Shown here in pieces: positions 33,713-45,254 of a stretch of DNA of 64,000 nt. Source of the DNA: Gordonia aichiensis NBRC 108223 (lineage in GTDB: Bacteria; Actinomycetota; Actinomycetes; Mycobacteriales; Mycobacteriaceae); assembly GCF_000332975.1 (NCBI RefSeq), contig NZ_BANR01000027.1, positions 1-64,000 on the forward strand. Direction: 5' to 3'. Numbering within the stretch: the first letter of the stretch is position 1; every line of letters starts with the position of its first letter. The notes beneath the pieces are model-generated. The model was not told where the DNA came from. It did no database searches and saw only the letters and a list, made by a program, of their open reading frames with translations. A program made the position numbers and the translations under genes.

Positions 33713-36028
33713 TCAGCGACGGGGCATGTCGTCGAGTTCTGCTGGTAGCGGGTCGGTGTTGACCACGACGAGGCGCTGCGTACTGCGGGTCAGTGCGACG
33801 TAGAGGTCGCTGTACCCGCGCGGAGACTGGTTGATCAGTGCACCCGGCTCGACGACGACGGTGGTGTCGAACTCGAGTCCCTTGCATGTGGTGACGGTGT
33901 GGACGCGGGGGAGTTCGTCGATGCCGAGCGCCGCGGAATCGAGGTCGGCGACAGCTTGGGAGGTTGCGTCGACGAGAGCGTCCGGCACCACGATTCCGGT
34001 CAGCCCGTGCAAGTCTGGATTCGTCGCCTCCGCGATGGCGGTCGACACGATGTCCGCGGCGGATGCCGACTGGGCGTACGGTTCGATTCCGTTGCTGCGC
34101 AGTGACGTCGGGGGAGTGAGCGAGTCGCCGACATGCGCCAGGACGCGCGCGGCGTAGGTCATGATCTCGCTCGGCGTGCGGTAGTTGACGGTGAGTTCAC
34201 GCAACTGCCACCGATTGGCGACGTAAGGTGTCAGCACCTCGCTCCACGACGTCGTGCCTGCGAGGTCGCCGGTCTGGGCGGTGTCGCCGATGATGGTCAT
34301 CCACCGGTTGGGGATTCGACGCATCACCATGCGCCACGCCATACCCGACAGCTCCTGGGCCTCGTCGACGATGACGTGGCCGAAGGTCCACGTGCGGTCG
34401 TTGAAGGCGCGCTCCGCGGTGGTCGTGCGTTGCACGTCGGTCTGGCGGGCGGCCAGTTGCTCGGCGTCGATCAGGTCGTACGCCATGAGGATCTCGGGGT
34501 CGAGTTCGTCCTCGAGATCCTGTGGGGCCGAACCCGTCAAGATATCGAGTGCGTCCTGAGCATCGGCGAGTTGTCGACGCCAGCGCTCGCGCTCGGCGCG
34601 CTCCGCTTCGTCGGTGCCGTAGCCGACGAGCTCGGCCAGCTCGTCTAGAAGCGGCACGTCGGCGGGGGTGAACTCGTCGTCGCCGTCGGCCGCTCGTGCG
34701 CGGAAGAGCGCAGCACGGTCGTCGTCTGACCAGCCAGGGGTGGCTTTCCGCACGGCGGCCGGATCGTCGTAAAGATCACGCAGAACGTCCGTAGGCGTAA
34801 GCGTCGGCCAGAAGGCGAGGACCGCGTCGCGTATGTCCGAATCGCGCCCCATGTCGTCGCGGATGTCCTTGAGATCGGCGGGCGTCAGGAGTTGCGTCCC
34901 GTCGAGGAGGCTGGCGCCGATCGCCGCGGAGTGCTTGGCGGCGAGAGCGTCGAGAGCCGAGCGCAGGAAGACCGGTTGAGCCTGGTTGTGGGCTCTTCGT
35001 GAGCCGCGTGCGGCCGTGCGGGCGGCCTTGACGAGAGCACTGTCGATCTCCACCCGGTAGCCGTCGAACTCCACGGACACGGGCTTGGATGGCAGTGACT
35101 CATACGCGCGGACGGTGCGCTTGAGGACGTCGAGCATGCGTAGCCGGCCCTTCACCTCGCGGGTGCGTCGGGGTTCGTCGGCGGTCGCGGTGACGCCGGG
35201 AAAAAGCTCACCGATCGTTGCCAGCAACACCCCGGACTCACCGAGCGACGGCAACACCTGTCCGATGTAGTCGAGGAAGTCGGAGTTCGGGCCGATGATG
35301 AGGATCCCGCTGCGCGAGAGGATGTCCCGATGCGTGTACAGCAGATAGGCGGCGCGGTGCAGGGCCACCGCGGTCTTGCCGGTGCCCGGGCCGCCCTGGA
35401 TGACGGTCACACCGCGGTGCGGTGACCGGATGATGAGGTCCTGCTCGCGCTGGATGGTTTCGACGATGTCGGTCATCTCGCCGGTTCGCGCCGCGTTGAG
35501 CGCTGCGACGAGTGCAGACTCGTTCACGACGTCGCCGTGCGCCGACTCCTCGACGGAGGCTTCACCGGGAGTGAGGAACTCGTCGTTGACCTGACGAACG
35601 CCGCGGTTGCGCGTGCGGATGTGTCGGCGTCGAGCGACGTCCTCCGGGGCTGCGGGAGTTGCGAGATAGAACGCTCGTGACAGTGGCGCGCGCCAGTCGA
35701 GAAGGAGCGTCGTGTCGTCGTCATCGTCGTCGAGGACGCCGATGCGTCCGATCCTGCGGGTCTCGCCATCGTCGAGGTCGAGTCGGCCGAAGTACAGATT
35801 ATGTTCTGCGGCATCGTATTTGGCGAGGTCGTCGACGTACATGCGCTCGTACGACTCGCGCTCGGACAATGCCTGTGGGGTGCCGGCGGACTCACGCAGT
35901 GTTGCGGCGAGTCGACGCCGGGTGTTGGCGCGCATCCGATCCAGACGCCGATAGACGGCGTCGAGGTGTGCCTGTTCCTCGTCAATGCGCGGATCGGTCT
36001 GTTCGGTATGTATCGGCGAGGTACTCAT
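33713..36028 (-). CDS. helD: HelD-like RNA polymerase recycling ATPase
   Basis: Second HelD-family ATPase, 771 aa. The N-terminal coiled coil (about 12-75) is followed by YFGRLDLDDGETRRIGRIGV. Walker A GGPGTGKT is at 212-219, and HVIVDEAQELSGMAWRMVMRR and TVNYRTPSEIM are later motifs, with the C-terminal TCKGLEFDTTVVVEP. It should bind RNA polymerase and remove nucleic acid from stalled complexes. It converges on the helR-like gene with 36 bp between stops. No RAE-like repeat is seen upstream. It overlaps the preceding gene by 4 nt. Confidence 0.9.
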   Translation of the reverse strand: MSTSPIHTEQTDPRIDEEQAHLDAVYRRLDRMRANTRRRLAATLRESAGTPQALSERESYERMYVDDLAKYDAAEHNLYFGRLDLDDGETRRIGRIGVLDDDDDDTTLLLDWRAPLSRAFYLATPAAPEDVARRRHIRTRNRGVRQVNDEFLTPGEASVEESAHGDVVNESALVAALNAARTGEMTDIVETIQREQDLIIRSPHRGVTVIQGGPGTGKTAVALHRAAYLLYTHRDILSRSGILIIGPNSDFLDYIGQVLPSLGESGVLLATIGELFPGVTATADEPRRTREVKGRLRMLDVLKRTVRAYESLPSKPVSVEFDGYRVEIDSALVKAARTAARGSRRAHNQAQPVFLRSALDALAAKHSAAIGASLLDGTQLLTPADLKDIRDDMGRDSDIRDAVLAFWPTLTPTDVLRDLYDDPAAVRKATPGWSDDDRAALFRARAADGDDEFTPADVPLLDELAELVGYGTDEAERAERERWRRQLADAQDALDILTGSAPQDLEDELDPEILMAYDLIDAEQLAARQTDVQRTTTAERAFNDRTWTFGHVIVDEAQELSGMAWRMVMRRIPNRWMTIIGDTAQTGDLAGTTSWSEVLTPYVANRWQLRELTVNYRTPSEIMTYAARVLAHVGDSLTPPTSLRSNGIEPYAQSASAADIVSTAIAEATNPDLHGLTGIVVPDALVDATSQAVADLDSAALGIDELPRVHTVTTCKGLEFDTTVVVEPGALINQSPRGYSDLYVALTRSTQRLVVVNTDPLPAELDDMPRR

Positions 36029-36759
36029 CGGCTCTCATCGTCGTGCAGCTGATCATCGCGTTCGGCGCGGTCATCGGGCTCGGGATGTGCGAGCCCATCG
36101 GATCGACGGTGCCCCGAGCGGTGGATCCGTCGCGTCAGGGTCTCGGCTCCGCCGGGCTGGGCGAGGCGGGCGCAGACCTCGGCGGACGGCTGCGCCAATG
36201 ACGGGTCGCCGAGGACGTTCGACAGGTGGCTGAGTACCGCGCTCTGAGTGGTGAAGGGGAGCGGTGTCGAATGTCCGTCGGTGAGAACCCCGTGCAGAGA
36301 AGCGTAAAGGTCGAACTCGCGCACCGGCGTGTGTGCATCGGCCGCAGAGGCCGGCTCCACGCCGTCGGCGAGTTCGCGTAGCGGGTAAGAGGTCGTGGTC
36401 ACTGTCAATCGATGATAATTCGGTTCGGTGTGGTCGAGGGCGGCGAGTTGGTCGTCCTCGAGCCAGAAGGCGGTCAGGGTCGTGCGGGCGTCGCGCGACA
36501 CGAACGGTGCCGCCGGGATGTACCCGCGAGCCGAGACGTGGGCTGAATACCCCACCGCGATGCCGGTCAGGATCACGCACGCCGGGAGGATGTCGGCGCC
36601 GCGAACGTCGGCGAGTTTCGCGCTCAGGACAGCACGTGAAGCGTTTGATCCCACCGCGACCACGAGTGTGTCGCCGTCGCGCGCCGACCCGAGCTTCGTG
36701 TAGGTGCACGGCGTCGTCGGCCACGGGTAGAGCTGAGGCGGAAACGCGACGGACCCCAC
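36025..36759 (-). CDS. Hypothetical protein, possible gamma-glutamylcyclotransferase-like fold
   Basis: 244-aa cytoplasmic protein, not firmly recognised. The segment LVVAVGSNASRAVLSAKLAD resembles the YGSNL-type phosphate-binding loop of gamma-glutamylcyclotransferase-like proteins, and FWLEDDQLAALDHTEPNYHRL resembles their acidic catalytic region. The C-terminus is rich in Asp/His/Arg. It begins at GTG 36759, and its stop overlaps the helD start, so the two form a translationally coupled pair. Confidence 0.6.
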   Translation of the reverse strand: MGSVAFPPQLYPWPTTPCTYTKLGSARDGDTLVVAVGSNASRAVLSAKLADVRGADILPACVILTGIAVGYSAHVSARGYIPAAPFVSRDARTTLTAFWLEDDQLAALDHTEPNYHRLTVTTTSYPLRELADGVEPASAADAHTPVREFDLYASLHGVLTDGHSTPLPFTTQSAVLSHLSNVLGDPSLAQPSAEVCARLAQPGGAETLTRRIHRSGHRRSDGLAHPEPDDRAERDDQLHDDESR

Positions 36760-36818
36760 GCGCCCGTACGGAGTCGATTCCGTCGGGGGCGGTGGGGTCC
36801 GCGCGTCGAGCGAAGGGG

Positions 36819-37793
36819 TCAGGATCGGGCCTTGCGCCAGCGCTTCTTGCCGTCGGAGACGGCGGTATCGGCCTTGTCGCCCGCGGTAGAAACGAACTCC
36901 TTCGCCGACTCGGCCAACTCGGCAGAGCGTTCACGGGCCAGTTCTGCCAACTCGGCAGAGCGTTCGCGTGCGGTTTCGGCGATCTCGGGAGCGCGGTCGC
37001 GGACCTTGTCGGCGATCTCGGGAGCGCGGTCGCGGACCTTGTCGGCGAACTCCGCGGAGCGCTCGCGTGCATTCTCGGCGATCTCGGGAGCGCGGTCGCG
37101 GACCTTGTCGGCGAACTCCGCGGAGCGCTCGCGTGCATTCTCGGCGACCACGGGCGCACGGTCGCGGAACTTGTCTGCTGCCTCCGCGGAACGCTCGCCC
37201 AATTTGTGCGCGTCCTGCTTCAGCAGGCCTGCTGCCTCGCTGGACTTCTCTCCCAGGGTCGATGCGGACTCCTGTGCGTGCTCACGGATCGAATCCCACG
37301 CCGTCGTGCCGGCCTTCGCGCCGATCGGAAGTGCTGCGAGCGCGGCGTCGGCCTTGCGACGGCCACGCCATGCGAGGGACGGCTTGCCCTCGGTGTCGGC
37401 CGCCGAGATCAGCAGGCCGCCCATCAGGCTCAGGTTCTTGAGGAAGTGTGTGCGCTGCATGCTCCGGGCGACCGGGTCGGACTCTTCCCAGAACGGATGG
37501 CCTGCGAACGTTGTCGGCGCAAGCGAAGCCGCGAGCACCGCGGAGGCGAAGCGCGGGAGCTTGCCCGTCGCCAACAGGACGCCGCTTGCAAGTTGGACGC
37601 CGCCGTTGACCCGGACCAGAGTGACGGGGTCGGTCGGGATTGCGGAGGTCACCTCGTCGGGAAGCACGCCGACGGTGCTCTCCAGGAAGGGCTCCGCCAT
37701 TTCGGCCCGCTTGTGCGGGTTACGCAGGGCGTCATAGCCGGAGACGATGAACACCGATGCGAGCATCGGTCGGGCAATACGGCGGAGGATCAT
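36819..37793 (-). CDS. DoxX-family membrane protein with long amphipathic repeat tail
   Basis: Protein of about 324 aa from ATG 37793. The N-terminal ~150 residues are DoxX-like, with four hydrophobic segments (PMLASVFIVSGYDALRN, VNGGVQLASGVLLATGKLP, FASAVLAASLAPTTFAG, FLKNLSLMGGLLISA). The remaining half is a helix built from about seven 11/22-residue units such as ARERSAEFADKVRDRAPEIA. It is charged and Ala-rich like apolipoprotein or LEA-type amphipathic helices. The tail may lie along the membrane or bind lipid. The family role, often redox or sulfur related, is not established here. The frame extends upstream to 37868 through DNA repeats, and GTG 37802 is another possible start. Confidence 0.78.
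   Translation of the reverse strand: MILRRIARPMLASVFIVSGYDALRNPHKRAEMAEPFLESTVGVLPDEVTSAIPTDPVTLVRVNGGVQLASGVLLATGKLPRFASAVLAASLAPTTFAGHPFWEESDPVARSMQRTHFLKNLSLMGGLLISAADTEGKPSLAWRGRRKADAALAALPIGAKAGTTAWDSIREHAQESASTLGEKSSEAAGLLKQDAHKLGERSAEAADKFRDRAPVVAENARERSAEFADKVRDRAPEIAENARERSAEFADKVRDRAPEIADKVRDRAPEIAETARERSAELAELARERSAELAESAKEFVSTAGDKADTAVSDGKKRWRKARS
36900..37200. repeat. 33/66-bp tandem repeats encoding the DoxX protein tail
   Basis: Copies of a 66-bp unit (two 33-bp halves) encode the 22-residue amphipathic segments. Two adjacent units around 37010-37145 are nearly identical at the DNA level, and the outer ones diverge, suggesting recent internal duplication. Confidence 0.85.
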
Positions 37794-37817
37794 CTTGTTG
37801 ACACGGTCCCTTCGGTG

Positions 37818-37872
37818 GTCATGCGTTTGGTCGTCACTGCGTTGGTCGTCACTGCGTTGGTCGATCACGCGC
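37818..37872. repeat. Short direct repeats upstream of the DoxX gene
   Basis: Three imperfect copies of a 15 to 16 bp unit built on GCGTTGGTCGTCACT lie head to tail, directly upstream of the gene's translation start. They may be regulator sites or slippage products. If translated, they would give only a DQRSD-type repeat, which argues against the longer start. Confidence 0.65.
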
Positions 37873-37973
37873 TGGAGTAGCTGGACGGCGCTCTATCGAG
37901 GCTACCTGGCCGCTGTGGTGGCGCTCGGGCGAGTTGATGATCTGGTGCAAGCGTCGCGGGTGTGGAACCTCTG

Positions 37974-38660
37974 TCACCAGCCGCGTTCTCGCCATTCGGC
38001 GAGGTGCGGGCGTTCGGTGCCGATGGTCGTGTCCTTGCCATGGCCGGGGTACACGACGGTGGAGTCGGCGTACCGCTCGAACAGTTTGGCCTCGACGTCG
38101 TCGACGAGTGTCTCGAAATCGCCCGGCGCCCAGGTCTTCCCGACTCCGCCAGGGAACAGTGAGTCGCCGGTGAACAGATGGACGACGCCGGTTGCGGGAT
38201 CGGTGAGCGCGAGTGCGATCGAGCCGGGCGTGTGGCCGACGAGGTGAATCGCGTCGAAGGTCAGGTCGCCGACGGTCAGCACGTCTCCGTCATCGAGCAG
38301 GATGTCGGGGGCGACGGGCAATTCCGGAGCGTCGACCCTGCCTGCCGCCGTCGGGGCGCCCGTGGCCTTCGCGACGTCGGCGAGAGCCTGCCAGTGGTCG
38401 TAGTGCTGATGGGTGGTGAAGATCATGCGGGGTTCGCCGGGGAGTTCGTCGAGCAGGGCGAGAATGGTCGGGGCGTCGTTGGCGGCGTCGATGATCAGCT
38501 GGTCTCCGGTGGCGGTGCTGGTCACGATGTAGACGTTGTTGTCCATCGGACCGACCGAGAGCTTCACGATCGAGGCGTTGCCGAGCGTGCGGCGCTGCGG
38601 GCCGCTCGCGGAGAGATCGCCGGTGTAGTCGTCGGTGATGGTGAGGTCGGACGAGGTCAT
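37974..38660 (-). CDS. MBL-fold metallo-hydrolase (glyoxalase II-like)
   Basis: 228-aa metallo-beta-lactamase-fold enzyme. The metal motif THQHYDHWQAL (HxHxDH) is near residues 81-88, followed by HTPGSIAL, FTGDSLFPGGVGKTW (metal Asp) and VVYPGHGKDTTIG (last metal His). The pattern suits glyoxalase II or a related thioesterase. ATG 38660 is preceded by TACGCTTGAATTC, with no ribosome site, so the mRNA is probably leaderless. It is divergent from uvrA. Confidence 0.87.
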   Translation of the reverse strand: MTSSDLTITDDYTGDLSASGPQRRTLGNASIVKLSVGPMDNNVYIVTSTATGDQLIIDAANDAPTILALLDELPGEPRMIFTTHQHYDHWQALADVAKATGAPTAAGRVDAPELPVAPDILLDDGDVLTVGDLTFDAIHLVGHTPGSIALALTDPATGVVHLFTGDSLFPGGVGKTWAPGDFETLVDDVEAKLFERYADSTVVYPGHGKDTTIGTERPHLAEWRERGW

Positions 38661-38971
38661 GAATTCAAGCGTAGCGACGCAGGTGGATGCTGTGGACTCG
38701 TTCACCGCGGACGGGTCTCGGTGCCGATGCCTCTATTGATGGCGTGGTGTTGATGGCGGCGGGAACACCAGGTGGGCCGCGTATCGTTGACAAGTGTTGA
38801 GCGCCGCGGAGGAGACTGCCGGCTCGGCGCCGAGAATTCTTGTCGGTGGCCGCCGTTATGGTGGCCGCGGACACGTCCGACGCGGCACGGCCTGACAACC
38901 GATGCGCATTGGCGGCTGGGTGCGGAGCGTTCGCGCAGAAGGCCGCCCCAGACTTGTGAGATAGGACAGTA

Positions 38972-41854
<2,883 letters not shown>

Positions 41855-41875
41855 CCTGCTCAGGTCGACCGTTCA

Positions 41876-41905
41876 GGATTGACGCGGTCTGGATTGACGC
41901 GGTCA
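41876..41905. repeat. 15-bp tandem duplication at a stop codon
   Basis: GGATTGACGCGGTC followed by T or A occurs twice in tandem. The second copy ends in the TCA that is the stop codon of the minus-strand small protein gene. It sits in the short gap after uvrA. Confidence 0.8.
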
Positions 41906-42277
41906 GGAGCCCATCGACTTGCGGATCTCCTCGAGTTTCTTCCTGGCCGCCTCGTCGCGTGCGCGCAGCATCTCGTCGACGCCCCGTCCCTCGGACGTCG
42001 CCTCGGCGAGTTCCTGGGACCCGATAGCGGTCGAGATGCGTTTCTCGATCTTGTCGCGGACGAAATCGAAGCTCGGTACGCCCTGTTCGGTGTAGTCCGG
42101 GTCGGTGTGTCCAGGGCTACCCGCACACGGAGTTGCGGGGGTGCCGCCGGTCTCGGCCACATCCGAGTCGACGATCTGCGCGTCGACGACCTCACCGATC
42201 GGCTGATGATCGCCGGTGTGCGCGGATGCGCGGGTCTGATCGGCCTGGTCGTGATCGTGAGCGCCGTCGGAGGTCAT
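41903..42277 (-). CDS. Hypothetical protein with C-terminal helical region
   Basis: 124-aa acidic protein, not recognised. The first 55 residues are polar and probably disordered. The rest (VPSFDFVRDKIEKRISTAIG to ARKKLEEIRKSMGS) is predicted to be helical and charged. ATG 42277 is preceded by TAGCCTGAATTC and no ribosome site, nearly the same 5' layout as the MBL hydrolase gene, which suggests a leaderless mRNA. It follows the DUF1844 gene on the same strand. Confidence 0.6.
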   Translation of the reverse strand: MTSDGAHDHDQADQTRASAHTGDHQPIGEVVDAQIVDSDVAETGGTPATPCAGSPGHTDPDYTEQGVPSFDFVRDKIEKRISTAIGSQELAEATSEGRGVDEMLRARDEAARKKLEEIRKSMGS

Positions 42278-42328
42278 GAATTCAGGCTAGCCGCGTCTGC
42301 GACGAACGTGCACTACCGCACTACCGCA

Positions 42329-42778
42329 TTACCGCCGACGGTCGCGGACCGGTCCGGTGTACTTCTCGCCGGGCCCCTCGCCGGGCTCGTCCGGGTAGGC
42401 GCTCGCGTCACGGAACGCCAACTGCAGTTGCTTGAGGCCGTCGCGAATCGGCGCGGCGTGGACGCCGAGGTCGGGCTTCGCCGCGTCGACGAGCCCGGCC
42501 AGAGCGGTGATGAGTTTGCGGGCTTCGTCGAGGTCGGCGTCGTCCTCGGATGCCCCGGGCGCCAATCCGAGTTTCTCGGCCGATGCACTCATCAGCATGA
42601 CGATGGCTCTGGTGACGATCTCGATCGAGGGAATGTCGACGAGGTCGCGGACGTTATCCATTGCGTCTACGGAAGTCGTCACATCGACACGCTCGGTATC
42701 GCCGAGAGCATCATTCCGGACGGTGGCGAGGTCGTCACCTGCATCGTCGCCCGAGGGCGAATAGGTGTTTTCGGGCAT
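42329..42778 (-). CDS. DUF1844 family protein
   Basis: 149-aa protein. The core IPSIEIVTRAIVMLMSASAEKLGL followed by DLDEARKLITALAGLVDAAKPDLG and DGLKQLQLAFRDAS is characteristic of DUF1844 proteins, which are commonly encoded next to infC in actinobacteria. Function unknown. ATG 42778 is preferred, with TCTATC about 8 nt upstream and no ribosome site; the frame continues upstream without support. Confidence 0.85.
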   Translation of the reverse strand: MPENTYSPSGDDAGDDLATVRNDALGDTERVDVTTSVDAMDNVRDLVDIPSIEIVTRAIVMLMSASAEKLGLAPGASEDDADLDEARKLITALAGLVDAAKPDLGVHAAPIRDGLKQLQLAFRDASAYPDEPGEGPGEKYTGPVRDRRR

Positions 42779-43102
42779 GGCTGATAGACTTCCATAGCAC
42801 GACCGCCCCGGTTGGCGCCGGGGTCGCAAGTGGAGTTCCGCTCCCACCGCTACGACGCGTCGAATCAGTGCGCTTTACGCACCAGTGTTCACGCAGTTGT
42901 GCGGTCCGGTCCCGCCGGCAGGCAACGGATGTATCCGGTCTGTTGGCGCTGCGCATCGTCGTCGATGTCGGACCGGTCGGTATCGGAGCCCTGACGATGG
43001 TGATCACCATCTCGGGGCTCTTCTGCTGAGAGCGCCCCATCCATGCGCGGCCTTCGACCGCTCCGCGACGGCCACCCTGTCAGGATTTATCAAGGAGGCC
43101 CC
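42779..43102 (+). promoter_or_regulatory. Long leader region of the infC operon
   Basis: A 324-bp gap divergent from the DUF1844 gene. It contains the hairpin CCCCGG/CCGGGG, the perfect palindrome GATGGTGATCACCATC (42996-43011), a GGGGCTCT/AGAGCGCCCC hairpin (about 43014-43037), and a tiny ORF described separately. Its length and structures point to control of infC after transcription initiation. Confidence 0.5.
42997..43029 (+). CDS. Candidate 10-residue leader peptide upstream of infC
   Basis: ATG at 42997 opens a ten-codon frame ([10 protein letters not shown]) ending at TGA 43027-43029. GGAG sits 8 nt before the ATG, an ideal spacing. The ORF overlaps the 16-bp palindrome at its start, and its stop lies inside the following GC-rich hairpin, the arrangement seen in attenuation leaders. 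Evidence is structural only. Confidence 0.4.
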   Translation: MVITISGLFC

Positions 43103-43696
<594 letters not shown>

Positions 43697-43796
43697 ATCC
43701 ACACGGTCCGCATGGGCCGTCGGAGAACCACTGCGGACACACCGCACCCGACCACCGCGGGTGTGGTTGCTGTTCGCTCGAATGAAGGAACACAAC

Positions 43797-43991
43797 ATGC
43801 CGAAGAGCAAGACCCACAAGGGCACAGCCAAGCGCTTCAAGGTGACCGGTAGCGGCAAGATCGTCCGCCAGAAGGCCAACCGTCGCCACCTGCTCGAGCA
43901 CAAGTCCTCGCGCCGTACCCGCCGTCTCGACGGCGTCGCCGTGGTGAGCGAGAACGACGCACCGCGTATCAAGCGACTGCTCAACCGCTGA
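43797..43991 (+). CDS. rpmI: 50S ribosomal protein L35
   Basis: 64-aa basic protein starting [20 protein letters not shown], the L35 signature, and ending in a helix-rich basic tail. Lies between infC and rplT, the conserved order. AATGAAGGAA precedes ATG 43797. Confidence 0.97.
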   Translation: MPKSKTHKGTAKRFKVTGSGKIVRQKANRRHLLEHKSSRRTRRLDGVAVVSENDAPRIKRLLNR

Positions 43992-44031
43992 CGCACCCGA
44001 CCACCACATCTGACGAACAAGAGGAACTGAC

Positions 44032-44412
44032 ATGGCACGCGTGAAAAGGGCTGTCAACGCCCAGAAGAAGCGTCGTTCGACGCTGGAGGCCTCCAAGGGA
44101 TACCGCGGGCAGCGCTCGCGCCTGTACCGCAAGGCCAAGGAGCAGCAGCTCCACTCGATGACTTACGCCTACCGGGACCGCCGCGCCCGCAAGGGTGAGT
44201 TCCGCAAGTTGTGGATCGCGCGTATCAACGCCGCGGCCCGCGCCAACGACATCACCTACAACCGCTTTATTCAGGGCCTCAAGGCCGCGGGTGTCGAGGT
44301 CGACCGCAAGGTGCTCGCCGACATCGCCGTCACCGACCCCGAGGCCTTCACCGGCCTGGTCGAGGTGGCCCGCAAGGCGCTGCCCGCCGACGTCAACGCC
44401 CCCGCGGCCTGA
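44032..44412 (+). CDS. rplT: 50S ribosomal protein L20
   Basis: 126-aa L20 that binds 23S rRNA early in 50S assembly. Begins [14 protein letters not shown], with [15 protein letters not shown] and [20 protein letters not shown] typical of the family. Ribosome site AAGAGGAA before ATG 44032. In some bacteria L20 represses this operon; whether the leader here responds is unknown. Confidence 0.97.
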   Translation: MARVKRAVNAQKKRRSTLEASKGYRGQRSRLYRKAKEQQLHSMTYAYRDRRARKGEFRKLWIARINAAARANDITYNRFIQGLKAAGVEVDRKVLADIAVTDPEAFTGLVEVARKALPADVNAPAA

Positions 44413-44441
44413 CGACGACCAGACATACGAGCCGACCCGCG

Positions 44442-45242
44442 GTGGACGTTCTGACCGAGCGCTCATCGCGGGTCGTGTCGTATGCAAAACTTCATCGGGC
44501 CTCGGTGCGACGTGCCGAAGGGCGCTTCCTGGTCGAGGGCGCCAATTCGGTTGTCGCTGCGCTGGATACGGGTCGGGCGCAGGTAGTGCTGGTGCGGGGG
44601 TCGGACGCCGGCAGGCACCAGGAGATCATCGAACGCGCGACGCGTGCGGGCATCGAACTCGTCGAGCTGTCCGATCGAGCTGCCGACAAGCTTTCCGAGA
44701 CGACCACGACGCCAGGAATCTTCGCGGTCTGCTCGCTGCTCGACGCCTCAGTGGACGACGTGTTGGCGACCCGACCTCGACTTCTCGCTGTCGCCGTCGA
44801 ACCACGGGAGCCCGGCAACGCAGGCACACTGATCCGCACCGCCGATGCGATGGGCGCGGATGCCGTTGTGCTGCTAGGTGATTCGGTGGATCCACACAAC
44901 GGAAAGTGTGTACGTTCGTCCGCGGGGAGTGTGTTTCATCTACCACTCGTGCGGGAACGGTCGGTCGCAGACGGCCTGGCCACGCTCTCCGCGGCCGGGA
45001 TCACCGTGCTTGCGACCGCCGCGGACGCTGAGGTGTCACTGGATGCCGCGGGGGAGTTGCTCACCCGACCGACGGCATGGCTGTTCGGTAATGAGGCCCA
45101 CGGCTTGCCCGCCGAGGTGCTCGGTGCCGCCGACCATCGAGTGTCGATCCCGATCCATGGTCGCGCCGAGAGTTTGAACCTCGCTGCTGCGGCAGCGATC
45201 TGCCTGTATCAAAGTGCGGTGGCGCAGCAGACGGGCACGTAG
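44442..45242 (+). CDS. tsnR: SpoU/TrmH-family RNA 2'-O-methyltransferase
   Basis: 266-aa SPOUT methyltransferase for rRNA or tRNA ribose methylation. An N-terminal L30e-like substrate-binding domain (RRAEGRFLVEGANSVVAAL) is followed by the knotted catalytic part with PREPGNAGTLIRTADAMGAD, WLFGNEAHGLP and SIPIHGRAESLNLAAAAAICLYQ. Same position as tsnR downstream of rplT in mycobacteria. GTG 44442 gives the expected length; the open frame extends upstream into rplT. Confidence 0.92.
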   Translation: MDVLTERSSRVVSYAKLHRASVRRAEGRFLVEGANSVVAALDTGRAQVVLVRGSDAGRHQEIIERATRAGIELVELSDRAADKLSETTTTPGIFAVCSLLDASVDDVLATRPRLLAVAVEPREPGNAGTLIRTADAMGADAVVLLGDSVDPHNGKCVRSSAGSVFHLPLVRERSVADGLATLSAAGITVLATAADAEVSLDAAGELLTRPTAWLFGNEAHGLPAEVLGAADHRVSIPIHGRAESLNLAAAAAICLYQSAVAQQTGT

Positions 45243-45254
45243 ACGGCGTCCGGA

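Noticed and set aside
36900-37200. CRISPR-like array
   Set aside because: The repeats are contiguous, in frame and coding, with no unique spacers and no cas genes.
38706-38971. SOS/LexA box upstream of uvrA
   Set aside because: No GAAC-N4-GTTC-type palindrome was found by eye in the 266-bp gap.
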